From the NCBI RefSeq assembly GCF_019703515.2, contig NC_059351.1, positions 16,952,001-17,016,000 of the forward strand: a DNA stretch of 64,000 bases. Reading direction: 5' to 3'. The DNA is from Myxocyprinus asiaticus (taxonomy: Eukaryota > Chordata > Actinopteri > Cypriniformes > Catostomidae). A model generated the notes under the pieces. It was not told the origin of the DNA. It worked only from the letters and a program-made list of their open reading frames with translations, and did no database searches. The translations under genes were made by a program, and so were the position numbers. This document shows positions 11,000 through 22,478 of this stretch, in pieces. Numbering within the stretch: position 1 is the first letter of the stretch; each line of letters starts with the position of its first letter.

Positions 11000-12250
11000 C
11001 TCCATTTCTGGAGACAAAGTCAGCCACAACCATCTGCGCCCTCGGTCTGTGGACCACCTCGAATTTAAAGGGCTGAAGAGCCAGATACCAATAGGGTGAT
11101 CCACGCATTAGTGTCCTTCATGCAGTGGAGCCACTGCAGAGGATCGTGATTGGAACAGAGTGTGAAGGCCCGCCCCAGTAGGTAGTAGCGGAGGGTAAGA
11201 ACAGCCCACTTAATCGCAATACATTCCATCTTGATGGTACTGTACTTTGTCTCCCTGAAGGAGAGCTTGCGACTAATAAACAGCACTGGCCATTCCTCCC
11301 CTCCCACCTCCTGCGAAAGCACCGCCCCCAGCCCCCTGTCAGATGCATCTGTCTGCAAAATAAAGGGGAGAGAGAAGTCAGGTGCATGTAAAAGTGGCCC
11401 CTCACAAAGTGCAGACTTTACCTTAAGGAAAGCCTGTTGGCACGACTCTGTCCACTGGACCGGATCAGGAGCCCCCTTTTTATTAAGGTCAGTTAGCGGG
11501 CTGACACAAGCCTCCGGAGGTATCCAGCCAACCCCAAAAACTGCCTTACCTCCTTTTTGGTCTTGGGCGCCAGGCAGGCTGTGATCACTGTTGTTTTGTT
11601 AACCTGTGGACACACCTACCCATGCCCCAAGTGGAACCCCAGACAACTAACTTCCATCCGCCCAATTGCGCACTTCTTCGTATTGCCCGTGAGTCGCGCC
11701 TGCCGCAGTGCTCTCAGAACAGCCCTCAGATGTTGCATATGACTCTGCCAGTCATTACTAAAAATGATAATATCATCCAGATATGCGGTGGCAGTGTGCG
11801 GTCTGAGGATCTTGTCCATAAGGCGCTGAAACGTGGCCGGGGCCGGAAGCAGCATTAATTGGTGTAATCCGAACAATGTGGAAAAAGCTGTTTTTTCTCA
11901 GGATATTGGATTAAAGGGATCTGCCAATAACCCTTTGTTAAGTCCAGCATCGAGTAAAATTGAGCTGCGCCCAACCGATCGAGTAACTCGTCAATTCGTG
12001 GCATTGGATAAGCGTCAAATTTGGACACTTTCTGGTAGTCAACACAGAATCGGACCAAGCCATCGCTCTTTTGTACCAGAACTACAGAGCTCGCCCAATC
12101 GCTGTGCGACTCTTGTATTGCGTCCATTTCAAGCATTGCCTCTAATTCTTCCTGAACAAACTTTTCCTTGTGTTCAGGAAGATGATAGGGTGCACCTCCA
12201 GGGTGGTCTCGATATGGTGCTCTATGAGGTTTGTGCAACCGGGAAGGGGT
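11000..12250 (-). pseudogene. Gmr1-like RT and RNase H, broken
   Basis: RT starts near 12238 with the HPGGAPYHLPEHKEK wording and SDWASSVVLVQKSDG, continues through FYSMLDLTKGYWQIPL and reaches AYLDDIIIFSNDW near 11790, with the catalytic YLDD intact. RNase H follows with MQTDASDRGLGAVLSQ (about 11358-11310), SRKLS, and the CSNHDPLQWLH segment. The domains lie in several frames, so there are multiple frameshifts. Expected roles are copying element RNA into DNA and removing the RNA strand. Confidence 0.75.
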
Positions 12251-12399
12251 GAAAACACGTCCGTGAATTCTGTTTGCAACCGGACAAGTCTGTAAGCTGC
12301 TACAGTGAGAGGTGATCTCCGCAAGGGACCGGGGTGAATGAATTTGGTTTGGGAGATACCTCTGTCCCGAGCTCCACCCTCTCCGAAACTACCATCACC

Positions 12400-13450
12400 A
12401 AGGCTACAGGCACCACCTCCCTCCATGGTTTGAGGAAGTTGAGGTGGTAGATTTGACGTGCCCCTCCCCTATCCATTCGCCTAACCTCATAATCGAGATC
12501 TCCGACTCGTCGTGTGACCTCAAAGGGTCCTTGCCACTTGGTGAGTAATTTGGGCTCGAAGTGGGCAACAGTACAAGCACTTTATCTCCCTGTGCAAATT
12601 CCCGTAGTCGAGTGCCCCAGTCGTATAGTCGGCATTGACATTCTTGCGCTTGGAGCAAATTCTCCTGTGTTACCTGCCCCAAAGTGTGGAGTTTTGCTCT
12701 AAGTTAAAGAACGTATTGAATTTATTTTTTGCTATTCGAAGGTCGTTCCTCCCAAGCTTCCTATATGATGTCGAGCAAGCCGCACAGCCGATGCCCATAC
12801 AGTAACTCAAATGGGGAAAACCCTGTGGAGGCTTGCGGGAACTTTCGTACTGCAAACAACAGGGTTTTTTTCCCCCGACTGGGGGAGGCCCGTGGAGCAT
12901 CGGGGTTCCGGACCAGTGTCCCCACCTCCATCACCGGACAATGATCATGACTATGTCTGGCTTCCCCACAGCTCCAGCAGACCAGCCCAGGCCTTCCTTC
13001 CGCACTCGTGGGGGCAGTCTCGTCAAACTGGTGGGGGATAGCGGAGGGAGACAGGGGGAGCAGGAGGGACAGACAAGGGACAATTCCAGGGAGCCGGAAC
13101 TGGGCGGGACTGGGAGGGATCTGGTGGGGGGGAAGGGGAAGGAACATGAGACACAGGGGTTGGAGAGAGAACAGAGAGAGAAGAGGGAGAAGAAGAAAAA
13201 AGAACTGGATTGCTACCTCCTGGAAACGCTGCCAACTAGTCCTCTGCCAGTTGGACAGCCTCATCCAGTGATGCCAGGCAGTGGCACTGAACCCACTCGG
13301 ACATACCTCACGGAAGCTGGGCGATGAACTGCTTCCAATTAATTTCTTGCAGTTCGGGTCAATAAAGACCAAAACTGCTGCTACCTGAATAGTATCTTTA
13401 GTTGAGCTAGGCTCTTGAGTAGCATTTCTTTTCCACAGTTCCACATCATC
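12400..13450 (-). pseudogene. gag-integrase fusion remnant and integrase C-terminus
   Basis: A single 232-residue open frame (13459-12761) holds a proline-rich gag tail, a CCHC zinc knuckle (CWSCGEARHSHDHC, about 12970-12930) and then, without protease, integrase sequence FPQASTGFSPFELLYGHR. The full-length copy at 40364-45391 has about 1.2 kb between these points, so this is an internal deletion joined in frame. The integrase C-terminal wording (VTQENLLQAQECQCRLYDWG, LREFAQGDKVLVLLPT) follows at 12682-12560 in another frame. Confidence 0.7.
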
Positions 13451-14090
13451 TACCAACAATTAAATTCAATTGAATTCAATTAAATTAAGTTCAGTTCAGT
13501 TTAATTCAGTTCAATTCAATTTATTTAAATTCTTCACAACTGACATATACATATATCCTAACTGGTAGATATGCTGCTTGCAATGCCAAAGTCATGGGTT
13601 AAATTATCTGGGAACACACATACTGATAAATTGATACCAAAAATTAACTGTAAGTTTCTTTTGCATAAAAGTGCCTGTCAGATACATACATTTAGACACT
13701 GTCTCAAAACAGCTTTCCAACCATCAGTTGCAAGCTAGCAAACTAAGCCAGCATTAATACATCACTAAACAATGTTTTTATGGAAGCCTCTCTTAATATT
13801 TACAGCTAAATCTCATTGTCTTCAGCTCAGCCTAGTACTGTATAACATGTACAAGAAACAAGTACAAACACAGTTAAGATGAAAATTAATTCCTATGATC
13901 CCTCATAATTGCCTCATAGTTCAGATGTAGTGCAAAACAGCATTGCTCTTTTATGTAATGCCACCACAAAGACAAGTACAAATAAATTAGTACAATTTAG
14001 AATTAGATTTCTTGAAACTTTCAAAATACAAATCAAGATAAGTATCTGAGGTGATAGAAATTAGAAATCTTTAATAAATTTGGTTTAAGG
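13451..14090. other. Simple repeat and AT-rich DNA
   Basis: The first part (13455-13520) is a degenerate pentamer repeat of AATTC/AGTTC units, possibly the tail of a minus-strand LINE. The remainder has no recognisable gene. Confidence 0.5.
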
Positions 14091-14515
14091 GGGGCCTGGG
14101 TAGCTCAGCAAATATTGACGCTGACTACCACCCCTGGAGTTGCGAGTTCGAATCCAGGGCGTGCTGAGTGACTCCAGCCAGGTCTCCTAAGCAACCAAAC
14201 TGGCCCGGTTGCTAGGGAGGGTAGAGTCACATGGGGTAACCTCCTCGTGGTCGCGATTAGTGGTTTTCGCTCTCAATGAGGCACATGGTAAGTTGTGCGT
14301 GGATCGCAGAGAGTAGCATGAGCCTCGACATGCGGAGTCTCCGCGGTGTCATGCACAACAAGCCACATGATAAGATGTGCAGATTGACGGTCTCAGAAGC
14401 GGAGGCAACTGAGACTTGTCCTTTGCCACATGGATTGAGGTGAGTAACCACGCCACCATGAGGACCTACTATGTAGTGGGAATTGGGCATTCCAAATTGG
14501 GAGAAAAGGGGATAA

Positions 14516-14550
<35 letters not shown>

Positions 14551-14560
14551 CATCTGGTTT
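14091..14560 (+). mobile_element. tRNA-derived SINE (same family as 55206-55604)
   Basis: The head, GCCTGGGTAGCTCAGCAAAT, is tRNA-like, with a B-box GAGTTCGAATCCAGG, followed by a long body shared with the copy at 55206 (AAGCAACCAAACTGGCCCGG; AGGGTAGAGTCACATGGGG). It ends with a (TAA)n run at 14516-14546. The wording TTGGTTTAA before it and CTGGTTTAA after it suggest a short target duplication. I associate this SINE type with cyprinid fishes from memory. Confidence 0.85.
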
Positions 14561-15132
14561 AAAACACACATCAAGTTTGTAGAAATGTAATCTTTGTGTC
14601 CAGGTTGGTTTTAGAATATTTGTAATTAAGTTTGTATTTATTTATTTATTTTTCATAGAGTCACAAACATCAATAATTTTTCTTAGGGAAACTCTGTTTG
14701 GCCTGAAAAATATATTACAAATAAATATATTATATTGTATTATTTATTTCACACAGTTGTGAGAGCCTAAAGGTGTCATCTCTGTTTTATCTATATTTTC
14801 TGTTGTACTTTTGAATTACTTAATAGATTTTGGAAAAAAAATAATAATTATTATAATGCCATGTGTCACGTATTTGACGTGATTTCAATATATTCTGAAT
14901 TTGTTTGCTCGATTATGTAAATATTGATAGTTTGGAAAGTTGGTATAACAACATGTTGAAATCTTTTCAGAATACTACTAAATCTCACACATTAACAGGC
15001 ACAATTAGTCATCACACCAAATTATTTTATGTGTGTGTCTGTGTATGTATGTGTTTTGTGTCTGAGAGAACAAGTCCCCAGTATCAGGAACACAAAGACT
15101 TTGAGAATCCCCCATCCACATAAAATATTCAG
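14561..15132. other. AT-rich DNA without gene
   Basis: No recognisable gene. The segment includes an A/T-rich patch and a short TG/TGTA-rich run near 15030-15055. Confidence 0.5.
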
Positions 15133-15393
15133 GCTAACAAAAAAGACTCTCTCATTTTTGATGGCTGGTTCAAAGCCCATTACAGCTCGTTTGAAAAGTT
15201 ACCAGTGGGAGAAGTTCTTCAGAGAGTCTAAGAGGAGCCTGGCAGTGATGATGTGGCAGCCCTCTTCTCCTTTTCCCCACAACTCCTTGACAGAATACTC
15301 AATAAACAACATCAGACCATGAGTCCTGATTTTGAGGGACTGAACGGACCAAGGGATCAGTGCACCATTTTCTGCCTTTCAGAAGTTGAATGT
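15133..15393 (+). pseudogene. Exon-like open segment, unidentified
   Basis: This 261-bp stretch is bounded by an AG acceptor (ATATTCAG, ending 15132) and a strong GTAAGT donor starting at 15394. It reads in phase 0 for exactly 87 codons, beginning ANKKDSLIFDGWFKAHYS, with one in-frame TAA at codon 33 (15229-15231). The composition is that of a soluble protein (FSPQLLDRILNK, CTIFCLSEVEC) and looks unlike the surrounding transposon proteins. I do not recognise the family. It may be a decayed or mis-sequenced host exon, or chance; no neighbouring exon was found. Confidence 0.35.
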
Positions 15394-18300
15394 GTAAGTT
15401 CAGTTTATTATATGAAAGTCTAAAAGTCAAAGATTTGTTGACATGGTCATTTTTATTTAAAGGAACATTTACAATTTTTTTTTTCCATAGAAAGCAGACA
15501 TTTTGCATAAAAGTCTTTACCCAGCTCTTTTCACATAACAAGAGGAGGTAACACTATAATAACAATACATGAATAATCATGAATTAATACCTGAATTAAT
15601 AGTTACTTCTGCATGAATTAATGATGAGTTAATGGACTAATCAGGAACCAATGAAGAGCTAAAATTAACTACAACATGAGTCACATGAATTCATGCATTA
15701 ATGATGGTCACCTTAATTACATGTTAGTACATGTTTGTTAGTTAATGCATTACTTAACATTAGGATATAAACTAAATCAAACAGGCTTTATAAGAAATAA
15801 TGTGAAGTACTTCAACCTTGAATTAAACATTCATATTTAATATTGTCATAATTTAGATATTTTATACATTTAGCTGTCTGCAGTTTCTCCACAAACGTCA
15901 TTGAATGACGCAGCATAATTCTGCCATTTTTTTTAAATGGTCATTAAAAATAATATAAAAAATAATAATAATAAAAAAAAAAAAAAAACAGAGAAAAACA
16001 CACAAATAACAATGATCACCAATAATTTGATCTCAATCGATTTTATGTTATTCTCTGTCCCTTTCATTTCATTCTCACCCTACCACTCAATTCACTCATC
16101 ATCCGAACCATAGAAATGGGAAATTTTGTCTATGTTGCTGGATCAATATTTGTTTTTGTCATATATATTTCTCAATATTTTTCATGGTTACTTTGTGAGT
16201 TTCATCAGAACTCAAAATCAAATTAAATAATGATAATGACTGGATCATCATCATTATCATCAACAACAACAACAATAACAACATTGTTATTAATAATAGT
16301 AATTATTATTATAATATTTTTTTTTTTCATTCTTCTGTGAACATTTGTGCACGTAAACAATAATTTGTTGTGTGAACAAAGTGCAGATAGTTTACTACAT
16401 TTCTGCCCGAAACTACAGTATGTGGAGAGTTTGTTTCTGGTGAGGCACTTACAGTGAGGCAGGCCCGGTTCTATGGGGGTGCTTGAGGGTGCTAAGCACC
16501 ATCAACTTAACCTTAGAGCACCCTAAATTGCAGACAAGGGCAAACTACTGCCCGCGGGTCGATTTATCATGAACATTTTTTATTAGAGCTTACATTTATC
16601 TGGCTTTGGGACCTATCGCGCATCCACAAGCTTGTAATATGCTCAGGGTTGCCGGATAATAGATCAACTGCCTTATGTCATACTTAATTTATGCAATCTG
16701 GCAACCTGCATGCGAATGCACGCTCTCTCTCTCTCTTCTTCAAAAAAATAAAATAAAATACTTAGCCCTCAACAGTGCAATATTATGCTCAAAGAAGAGT
16801 GTGCTGCAGCCACTCCGTGTCCACTCGTGAGGCTGCATGTGCTGTTTAGTGCCAAGTCTGTGAGCAAAACTTTTCAGTGATGAACTTTAGTAAAATCCCA
16901 ATAGATCTTTGCATCATTCGCACACAGAGGGGACACGTGAGTAAAACCAAGTGAGTGAGGAATATATTTGTTCTTTGTGTTATTTGTAAAATGCTGAAGT
17001 CCATCATACCTGTATGCAAATGTTACTCTGGCAGTAATCATTTATCAGTGTCATGCAGCCTGTTTTATTCAGTTGTGTGCTGAATGGGATGCCAAACAAA
17101 CCATTGACAAGACTCACATCATAACCCATGAGCATGTAAACAGGTTGATAATGCTTTCAGAATAAAACAAGTAAACGGGTCCACTTTGCAGCCAACTTTA
17201 AAATAAGAATCTATTATTTTATTTTACTATTAAACCAGACTCCTGATGTAGAGTGTTAAATTTAATACTAAATTACCACTGCATTGAAGTATGGTAAAAT
17301 AAACAATTAATAATTATACTCAGCCTTTATTCAGTTTTACTAACACGTGATAGAAAAGTAGCCATAACACTTCAAGCAGTCACAGAATGGTCCCATCAGT
17401 ATACACTTCAGAAAGTGTATCATTCATACTTCTGGGCTTAAAAGATACAACTATGCATAACTTTTTATCTTCTCTCTTCCATGTTCTACTTAACGGCTGA
17501 TGTGGCCCCTGTACTAAAATAACTGCACACACCTGCTCAATTGAATATGTAAGACTAATACTGTAAATTTTGCAAGCACAACTGCATTTTGTGAACACAT
17601 AAAAAAAAAATTATGCACTGAAGTCAAAACACCATTGGTTCTTGTGCTAACTAACACATTATCAAATATCAGAATATGTATATAAATACTTTTTAATGTG
17701 TCTGGTATGTTATTTTTAATGTACCATTGCTCCATATGAGCAAATATCATAGTACAAAACTCTTTTTTTCAAAAATAAAAATACAAATAAAAATAAAAAA
17801 TAAATAAAATAAAATAAAATAAAAACATCAGTTACATTTTCTAACATAATACCCTCAAATCCCATGGTCTCTTTGTTAATGCTTCTGTAGTTCCTCTTCA
17901 ATAACTGATTATGCACTCAAATGCATTAATCAATCACTTAAGTGTTAATTATTCCCAGTAATTTCTCTTCAGTGGTTGAAACTCTCTGTTTCAAAGATGA
18001 AAAAAGTGTACTGCCTGCCTTTTATCATTTTGTAGTATAATTATAAGCTTGTAAGACATGGCAGTGGAAACCTTTCTTTAACAGCACACCTACCTTACAA
18101 GAGCTATTAGTGCTATTGTTCTATTAGGAAATGGGTGCATTTTGTGGTACAATGCTTTGAGCTTAAGACTGGGTATTTTTTTATTTTTATTAAACCATGT
18201 TTCAGTGGCAAACCTGGCACAGATCAGATGGGGCTGCCAAGTATGAGAAACTGGCAGTGAGGAACTGGCAGTAAGGTCAGGGATGCTTATCTGAGCACAC

Positions 18301-18480
18301 CTGTCAACACAGATGTGGATTAACAGACAGTTGTATTCTGGATTCACATTTATACTCTGGCAAGATGAAAGCGAGTCAGAGGAAGGAGACAATATTAAGC
18401 TCAATAAATAAAAGATCAAAGTGAAACTGCATTTCTTATTTAGCAAACTAACACAATGTCTTGAGTTCCTGAAGTAGTCA
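15394..18480. other. Repeat-rich DNA without recognisable gene
   Basis: No gene is supported. There is a degenerate array of GAATTAATGATGAG-like units at about 15570-15720, A-rich runs near 15960-15990 and 17770-17825, and a CAT/CAA/ATT trinucleotide patch at 16240-16320. Wording at 16450-16560 (GGGTGCTTGAGGGTGCTAAG; ACTGCCCGCGGGTC) resembles ends of fish DNA transposons, but I cannot delimit an element. Confidence 0.5.
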
Positions 18481-18499
18481 AAACATTATAATGAACCAA

Positions 18500-18785
18500 A
18501 CCTTTAAAGGGATAGTTCACCCATCGTTAGTTCTCTCATCATTTACTCATCCTCACACCATTCCAGATGTGTATAACTTTCTTTCTTCAGCAGAACACAA
18601 ACAGAGATTTTTAGAAAAAAATATATCAGCTCTGTAGGTCCATACAACACAAGTGAATGGTGATCAGACCTATGTAGCTCCAAACATCACATAACAGAAA
18701 AAGAAAAGTAATACATTTGACTCCAGTGTTTAAACCCATATCTTCAGAAGCGATATACTAAGTGTGGGTGAGAAACACATTATAA
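18500..18785 (+). mobile_element. Arm of the foldback MITE family
   Basis: It begins AAAGGGATAGTTCACCCATC and carries the family's internal wording (GTGTATAACTTTCTTTCTTC; AGCTCTGTAGGTCCATACAA; CTTCAGAAGCGATA). It ends abruptly where a Tc1-type transposase fragment starts, so only about one arm is present. Confidence 0.7.
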
Positions 18786-18805
18786 AATAAATAAAAAACA
18801 TCCAG

Positions 18806-19120
18806 TGAGCAGCAGTTCTGGGCGAAAATGTCTTGTTAATGACAGAGGTCAGAGGAGAATGGCCAGACTGGTCCAAACTGACAGGAAGGTGACAGTAACC
18901 CAAATAACCTTTATACGTTACAACAGTTCTATGCAGAAAAGCATTTCTGAACATACAACATCTCGAACATTGAGGCGGATGGGCTACAGCAGCAGAAGAC
19001 CCCTCCAGGTATCACTACTGTCAGCTTAGAACAGGAAACAGGCTGCAGTGGGCACAGGGTCACCAAAACTGGACAGTAGATGATTGGAAAAACATCGACT
19101 AGTCTTACAAATCTACACAG
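18806..19120 (+). pseudogene. Tc1-type transposase N-terminal fragment
   Basis: The frame encodes KCLVNDRGQRRMARLVQTDR and a second helix-turn-helix part (SISEHTTSRTLRRMGYSSRR), followed by a frameshifted stretch corresponding to QWARAHQNWT-like wording in this transposase type. It is the DNA-binding half only; the catalytic DDE domain is missing. A shorter relative is at 51878-52090. It is not functional. Confidence 0.75.
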
Positions 19121-19260
19121 AAGGTAGGCCCACTGCAGCCTCAGCTTTCTGTTCTCTATACACTCTAGAGACTATTGTGCGTGAAAATCCCATATATATT
19201 GTTTAGCGGAGTAGCAAATTAACACCTTTCTACCTTATTTTTATTGTTTGCAGGTTAGGT

Positions 19261-19446
19261 CAGTGGTTCCTAACCCTGTTCCTGTCCCACAACAATACAC
19301 ATTTTGGATATCTCTCTAATCAAATACACCTGATTCAACTCATTAGCTCGTTAATAGAGACGACCTGAATTGGGTGTGTCAGATAAGGGAGATATACAAA
19401 ATGTGCAGTGTTGGAGGGCCTCCAGGAACAGGGTTGGGAAACACTG
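19261..19446. mobile_element. Small hAT-like MITE, 186 bp
   Basis: The ends are inverted repeats: left CAGTGGTTCCTAACCCTGTT, right AACAGGGTTGGGAAACACTG. It is flanked by GGTTAGGT and GGTTAGGA, matching at 7 of 8 bases. It has no coding capacity. Confidence 0.8.
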
Positions 19447-19565
19447 GGTTAGGAAAAGGAAGTCGAATCTGGCCTAAATTACAAGCATAAATTATACTTA
19501 CAACCTGGACAGAAGACTCCTTCGCAGTGTTCTGGCTCACGGACATAAAACACTAAAATATGCCT

Positions 19566-19864
19566 TGTGTGACGGGGGGGCGTGGTCATGTGTCGGCCTG
19601 CAGGAGAGGGAGAGTGGTAAGGATCGTTACCTGGGTTATGATTGCTCTAACACCTGCCTCTAATTATAGTGATGGCGGAGGGAGACCTGAAAAGGCAAGC
19701 CAGTGCGTCAGAGCGGGGAGAGAGCACCAGGGACGAGAAGAGAGGAAAAAAAAATCAAAACATAGAGCCCTGATTTTTGAGTTGGCTATAAGCTGTAACT
19801 GTGGACATAAAAATAAAGACTGACCTTGACTGTTCGCTGTCTCCTGACTCCTCCAATGCCGACA
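19566..19864 (+). repeat. Solo LTR, Gmr1-like element
   Basis: It runs from TGTGTGACGGGGGGGCGTGG to CTCCAATGCCGACA and matches the reverse complement of the LTR at 10654-10946 along its length. No internal element sequence adjoins it on either side, so it is a solo LTR, presumably left by recombination between the two LTRs of a former insertion. I see no matching 4-6 bp target duplication, so the exact ends may be eroded. AATAAAGACT near the 3' side is a likely polyadenylation signal region. Confidence 0.7.
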
Positions 19865-21149
19865 AAATTAGAACCTTTTTACACCTCGGAAGGCAAGTCT
19901 GTTTGTAATCAATAGAATCGTTTTATTAGTTACAATTTTCTTTGCAATCAAAATGTATAGGTAAGTAAAAAATACAAAACGAATCAATGTGTCTTTTTCA
20001 AAGGCATCATAGCTGGAAGTTTGTTGGCATCGGAGATACTGCACTGGATGCAACAGCATCTGAAGGTCATTTACAGTCCATCCGCTTTTTATAGATAGCA
20101 TGTCCATCGATCACATCAGTTGTAGCTTTGAAGTCTGTGTCTTTGTAGTCTGTGCCAAGACTTCTGGAAAGAACTTAAAAACTCCTTACTCTTAGCTTCC
20201 GTATTGTTGACCTCAAGCTCAACGCTGTGTAGTCTGGCTTTGTGCCAAGCTCTGCAACCATCTTCTTGCACCTGCACTTTCTTCAGCCGACATCTTCTCT
20301 GTTGGACATGTTCAGGCACGCCCAGACATGTCCTGTTCACTCTGTTCTTTAACTGTATATAATTTATCCATGTTTAATACATACAATGCTAATGGGTAAC
20401 CATGGTATACAAATGTTTAAATGTACAATGTATTTTACAGCAGTTCACTTATAATTTACAGCAGTATAATTTCATGCATCTTTTGCAAACAAAAGCATCA
20501 AACAAGAAAGCAGGGTAATTGCATTTTTACCATATTGTACAACAATATATAGATATAGATATACTGTATATAGGCCTATATATATTAGGGCTGTCAATCG
20601 ATAAAACATTTTAATCAAATTAATTACATGGTGTGCCGATTAATTAATCGAATTAATCACATATATAAATATTTGCTGAGAAAGCCCCACAAATAACAAT
20701 AATTCAATATATAACGATGAAATAATTATACAGTTATATTTAAATATTTACAAATAATATCTATCTATCTATCTATCTATCTATATATATATATATATAT
20801 AAATATTCAGATAATTAAAATGCATTACATTATTGTGGCAAAGGAGTTCAGCATTGATAAGAATACAAAAAGGAACTTTAGAATCCAATGTACTGTTTAT
20901 ATGCATATTATTGAACATAAGCCAATCATTGGCCGACAGTTTACAGCAATTAATTTTGTAAGTGAATTTGTCAGTCAGTCAGAGATTTATTATGAGGGCT
21001 TGTCTAAGGACACATCAATGTACACCTGAGTCAAATCTCACTTTGGTTGCGTTGTGTCATAAACATAAAATGTTTAGGTCGCTGTGTCAAGTTAAACATA
21101 GTTTAATACTTCGAAGAACACATCTTGAGATCCCTTAGTTCAGATTTGT
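19865..21149. other. Repeat remnants without gene
   Basis: No gene is supported. The TAGGGCTGTCAATCGAT wording at 20587 is a typical fish hAT-type terminus, but I cannot pair it with an opposite end. A TATC tetranucleotide run lies at about 20758-20782. Wording at 21040-21140 resembles the repeat at 31500-31720. Confidence 0.5.
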
Positions 21150-21150
21150 A

Positions 21151-21213
<63 letters not shown>
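21150..21213. repeat. (TA)n microsatellite, left half
   Basis: This TA run directly precedes the Tc1 copy at 21214. A second TA run follows that copy. Confidence 0.9.
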
Positions 21214-21214
<1 letters not shown>

Positions 21215-22399
21215 TGGCGGCCAAAAGTATGGAATAATGTACAGATTTTGCTGTTTCGGAAATTGTTACTTTAATTCACCAAAGTGGCATTCAACTGATC
21301 ACAAAGTATAGTCAGGACATTACTGATTTAAAAAAAACAACGCCATCACTATCTGAAAAAAGTAATTTTAAATCAAATCTAGACAGGCCCCATTTCCAGC
21401 AGCCATCACTCCAACACCTTATCTTTGAGTAATCATGCTAAATTGCTAATTTGGTACTAGAAAATCACTTTCCATTATATCAAACACAGCTGAAATCTAT
21501 TTGGTTCGTTAAATGAAGCTTAACATTGTCTTTGTGTTTGTTTTTGAGTTGCCACAGTATGCAATAGACTGGCATGTCTTAAGGTCAATTTTAGGTCAAA
21601 AGTGACAGAAAAGAAACAGCTTTCTCTAGAAACTTGTCAGTCAATCATTGTTTTGAGGATTGAAAGATATACAATGCTTGAAATTGCCAAAAAACTGAAG
21701 ATTTCATGCAAAGGTGTACACTACAGTCTTCAAAGGCAAAGGACGACTTGCTCTAAGAAGGACAGAAAGAGATGTTGGAGGCCAAATGTACAACTAAACA
21801 AGAGGATAAGTACATCAGAGTCCCTAGTTTGAGAAATAGACGCCTCACATGTCCCCAGCTGACAGCTTCATTGAATTCTACCCGCTCATCACCAGTTTCA
21901 TGTACAACAGTAAAGAGAAGACTCAGGGGTGCAGGCACTTTTGAAACAGAAAAACAAAAAGAAAAGGTTAGAGTGGGCAAAGAAACACAGACATGGGACA
22001 ACAGATAATTGGAAAAGAGTGTTATGGCTCTTAACCCCATTAAGCTTTTGTGGGATCAGCTAGACTGTAAGGTGTGTGAGAAGTGCCCAACAAGACAGTC
22101 ACATCTATGGCAAGTGCTACAGGAAGTGTGGGGTGAAATGTCACCTGAGTATCTGGACAAACTGACAGCTAGAATGCCAAGGATCTTCAAAGCTGTCACT
22201 GCTGCATGTGGAGGATTTTTTGATGAGAAATCTTTGAAGTAGTTTAATAATTCTGAACATTTTTTTCAATTTGTAATAGTAATTTTTCACGTTATTAATG
22301 TCCTGACTATACATTGTGATCAGTCGAATGCCACTTTGGTGAATCAAAGTACCAATTTCTTTCCATAAGAGCAAAATTATTCCAAACTTTTGGCCACCA

Positions 22400-22400
<1 letters not shown>
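21214..22400 (+). mobile_element. Tc1 element inside a TA microsatellite, catalytic core deleted
   Basis: The inverted ends are CTGGCGGCCAAAAGTATGGA at left and TTCCAAACTTTTGGCCACCAG at right; the similarity extends about 110 bases inward on each side (GTATAGTCAGGACATTA against its reverse complement near 22295). A TA flanks each end. At 1187 bp it is shorter than a full Tc1, consistent with an internal deletion in the transposase. Together with the flanking TA runs it shows insertion into a TA repeat. Confidence 0.85.
21602..22242 (+). pseudogene. Tc1 transposase, missing catalytic domain
   Basis: The N-terminal DNA-binding half is readable (MTEKKQLSLETCQSIIVLRI, then LEIAKKLKISCKGVHYSLQR), continuing in a second frame (TCPQLTASLNSTRSS; VKRRLRGAGTF). 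After the wording corresponding to DNWK the frame jumps to NPIKLLWDQLDCKVCEKC, the last block of the family. The region with the first two catalytic Asp residues is absent, a deletion I estimate at 400-500 bp. It is non-functional. Confidence 0.8.

Positions 22401-22474
<74 letters not shown>
22401..22474. repeat. (TA)n microsatellite, right half
   Basis: This is the continuation of the TA run on the other side of the Tc1 copy. Ile-Tyr repeat open frames over it are artefacts. Confidence 0.9.

Positions 22475-22478
<4 letters not shown>

Larger units (their letters stand above)
10654..13450 (-). mobile_element. Gmr1-like Ty3/gypsy element, internally deleted
   Basis: On the minus strand this copy runs: partial gag with a zinc knuckle (about 13450-12930), the last part of the integrase core and the integrase C-terminus (about 12850-12440), RT (about 12250-11640), RNase H (about 11400-11000), then the 3' LTR (10946-10654). 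Integrase C-terminal sequence upstream of RT is the copia-like order of the Gmr1 group. Protease and most of integrase are gone; gag is joined in frame to the integrase end. The 5' LTR and N-terminal gag are absent. It is related to, but clearly diverged from, the copy at 40364-45391. Confidence 0.75.

Noticed and set aside
15133..15393. Confident host exon call
   Set aside because: One in-frame stop, no recognised family and no neighbouring exon; kept only as a candidate.
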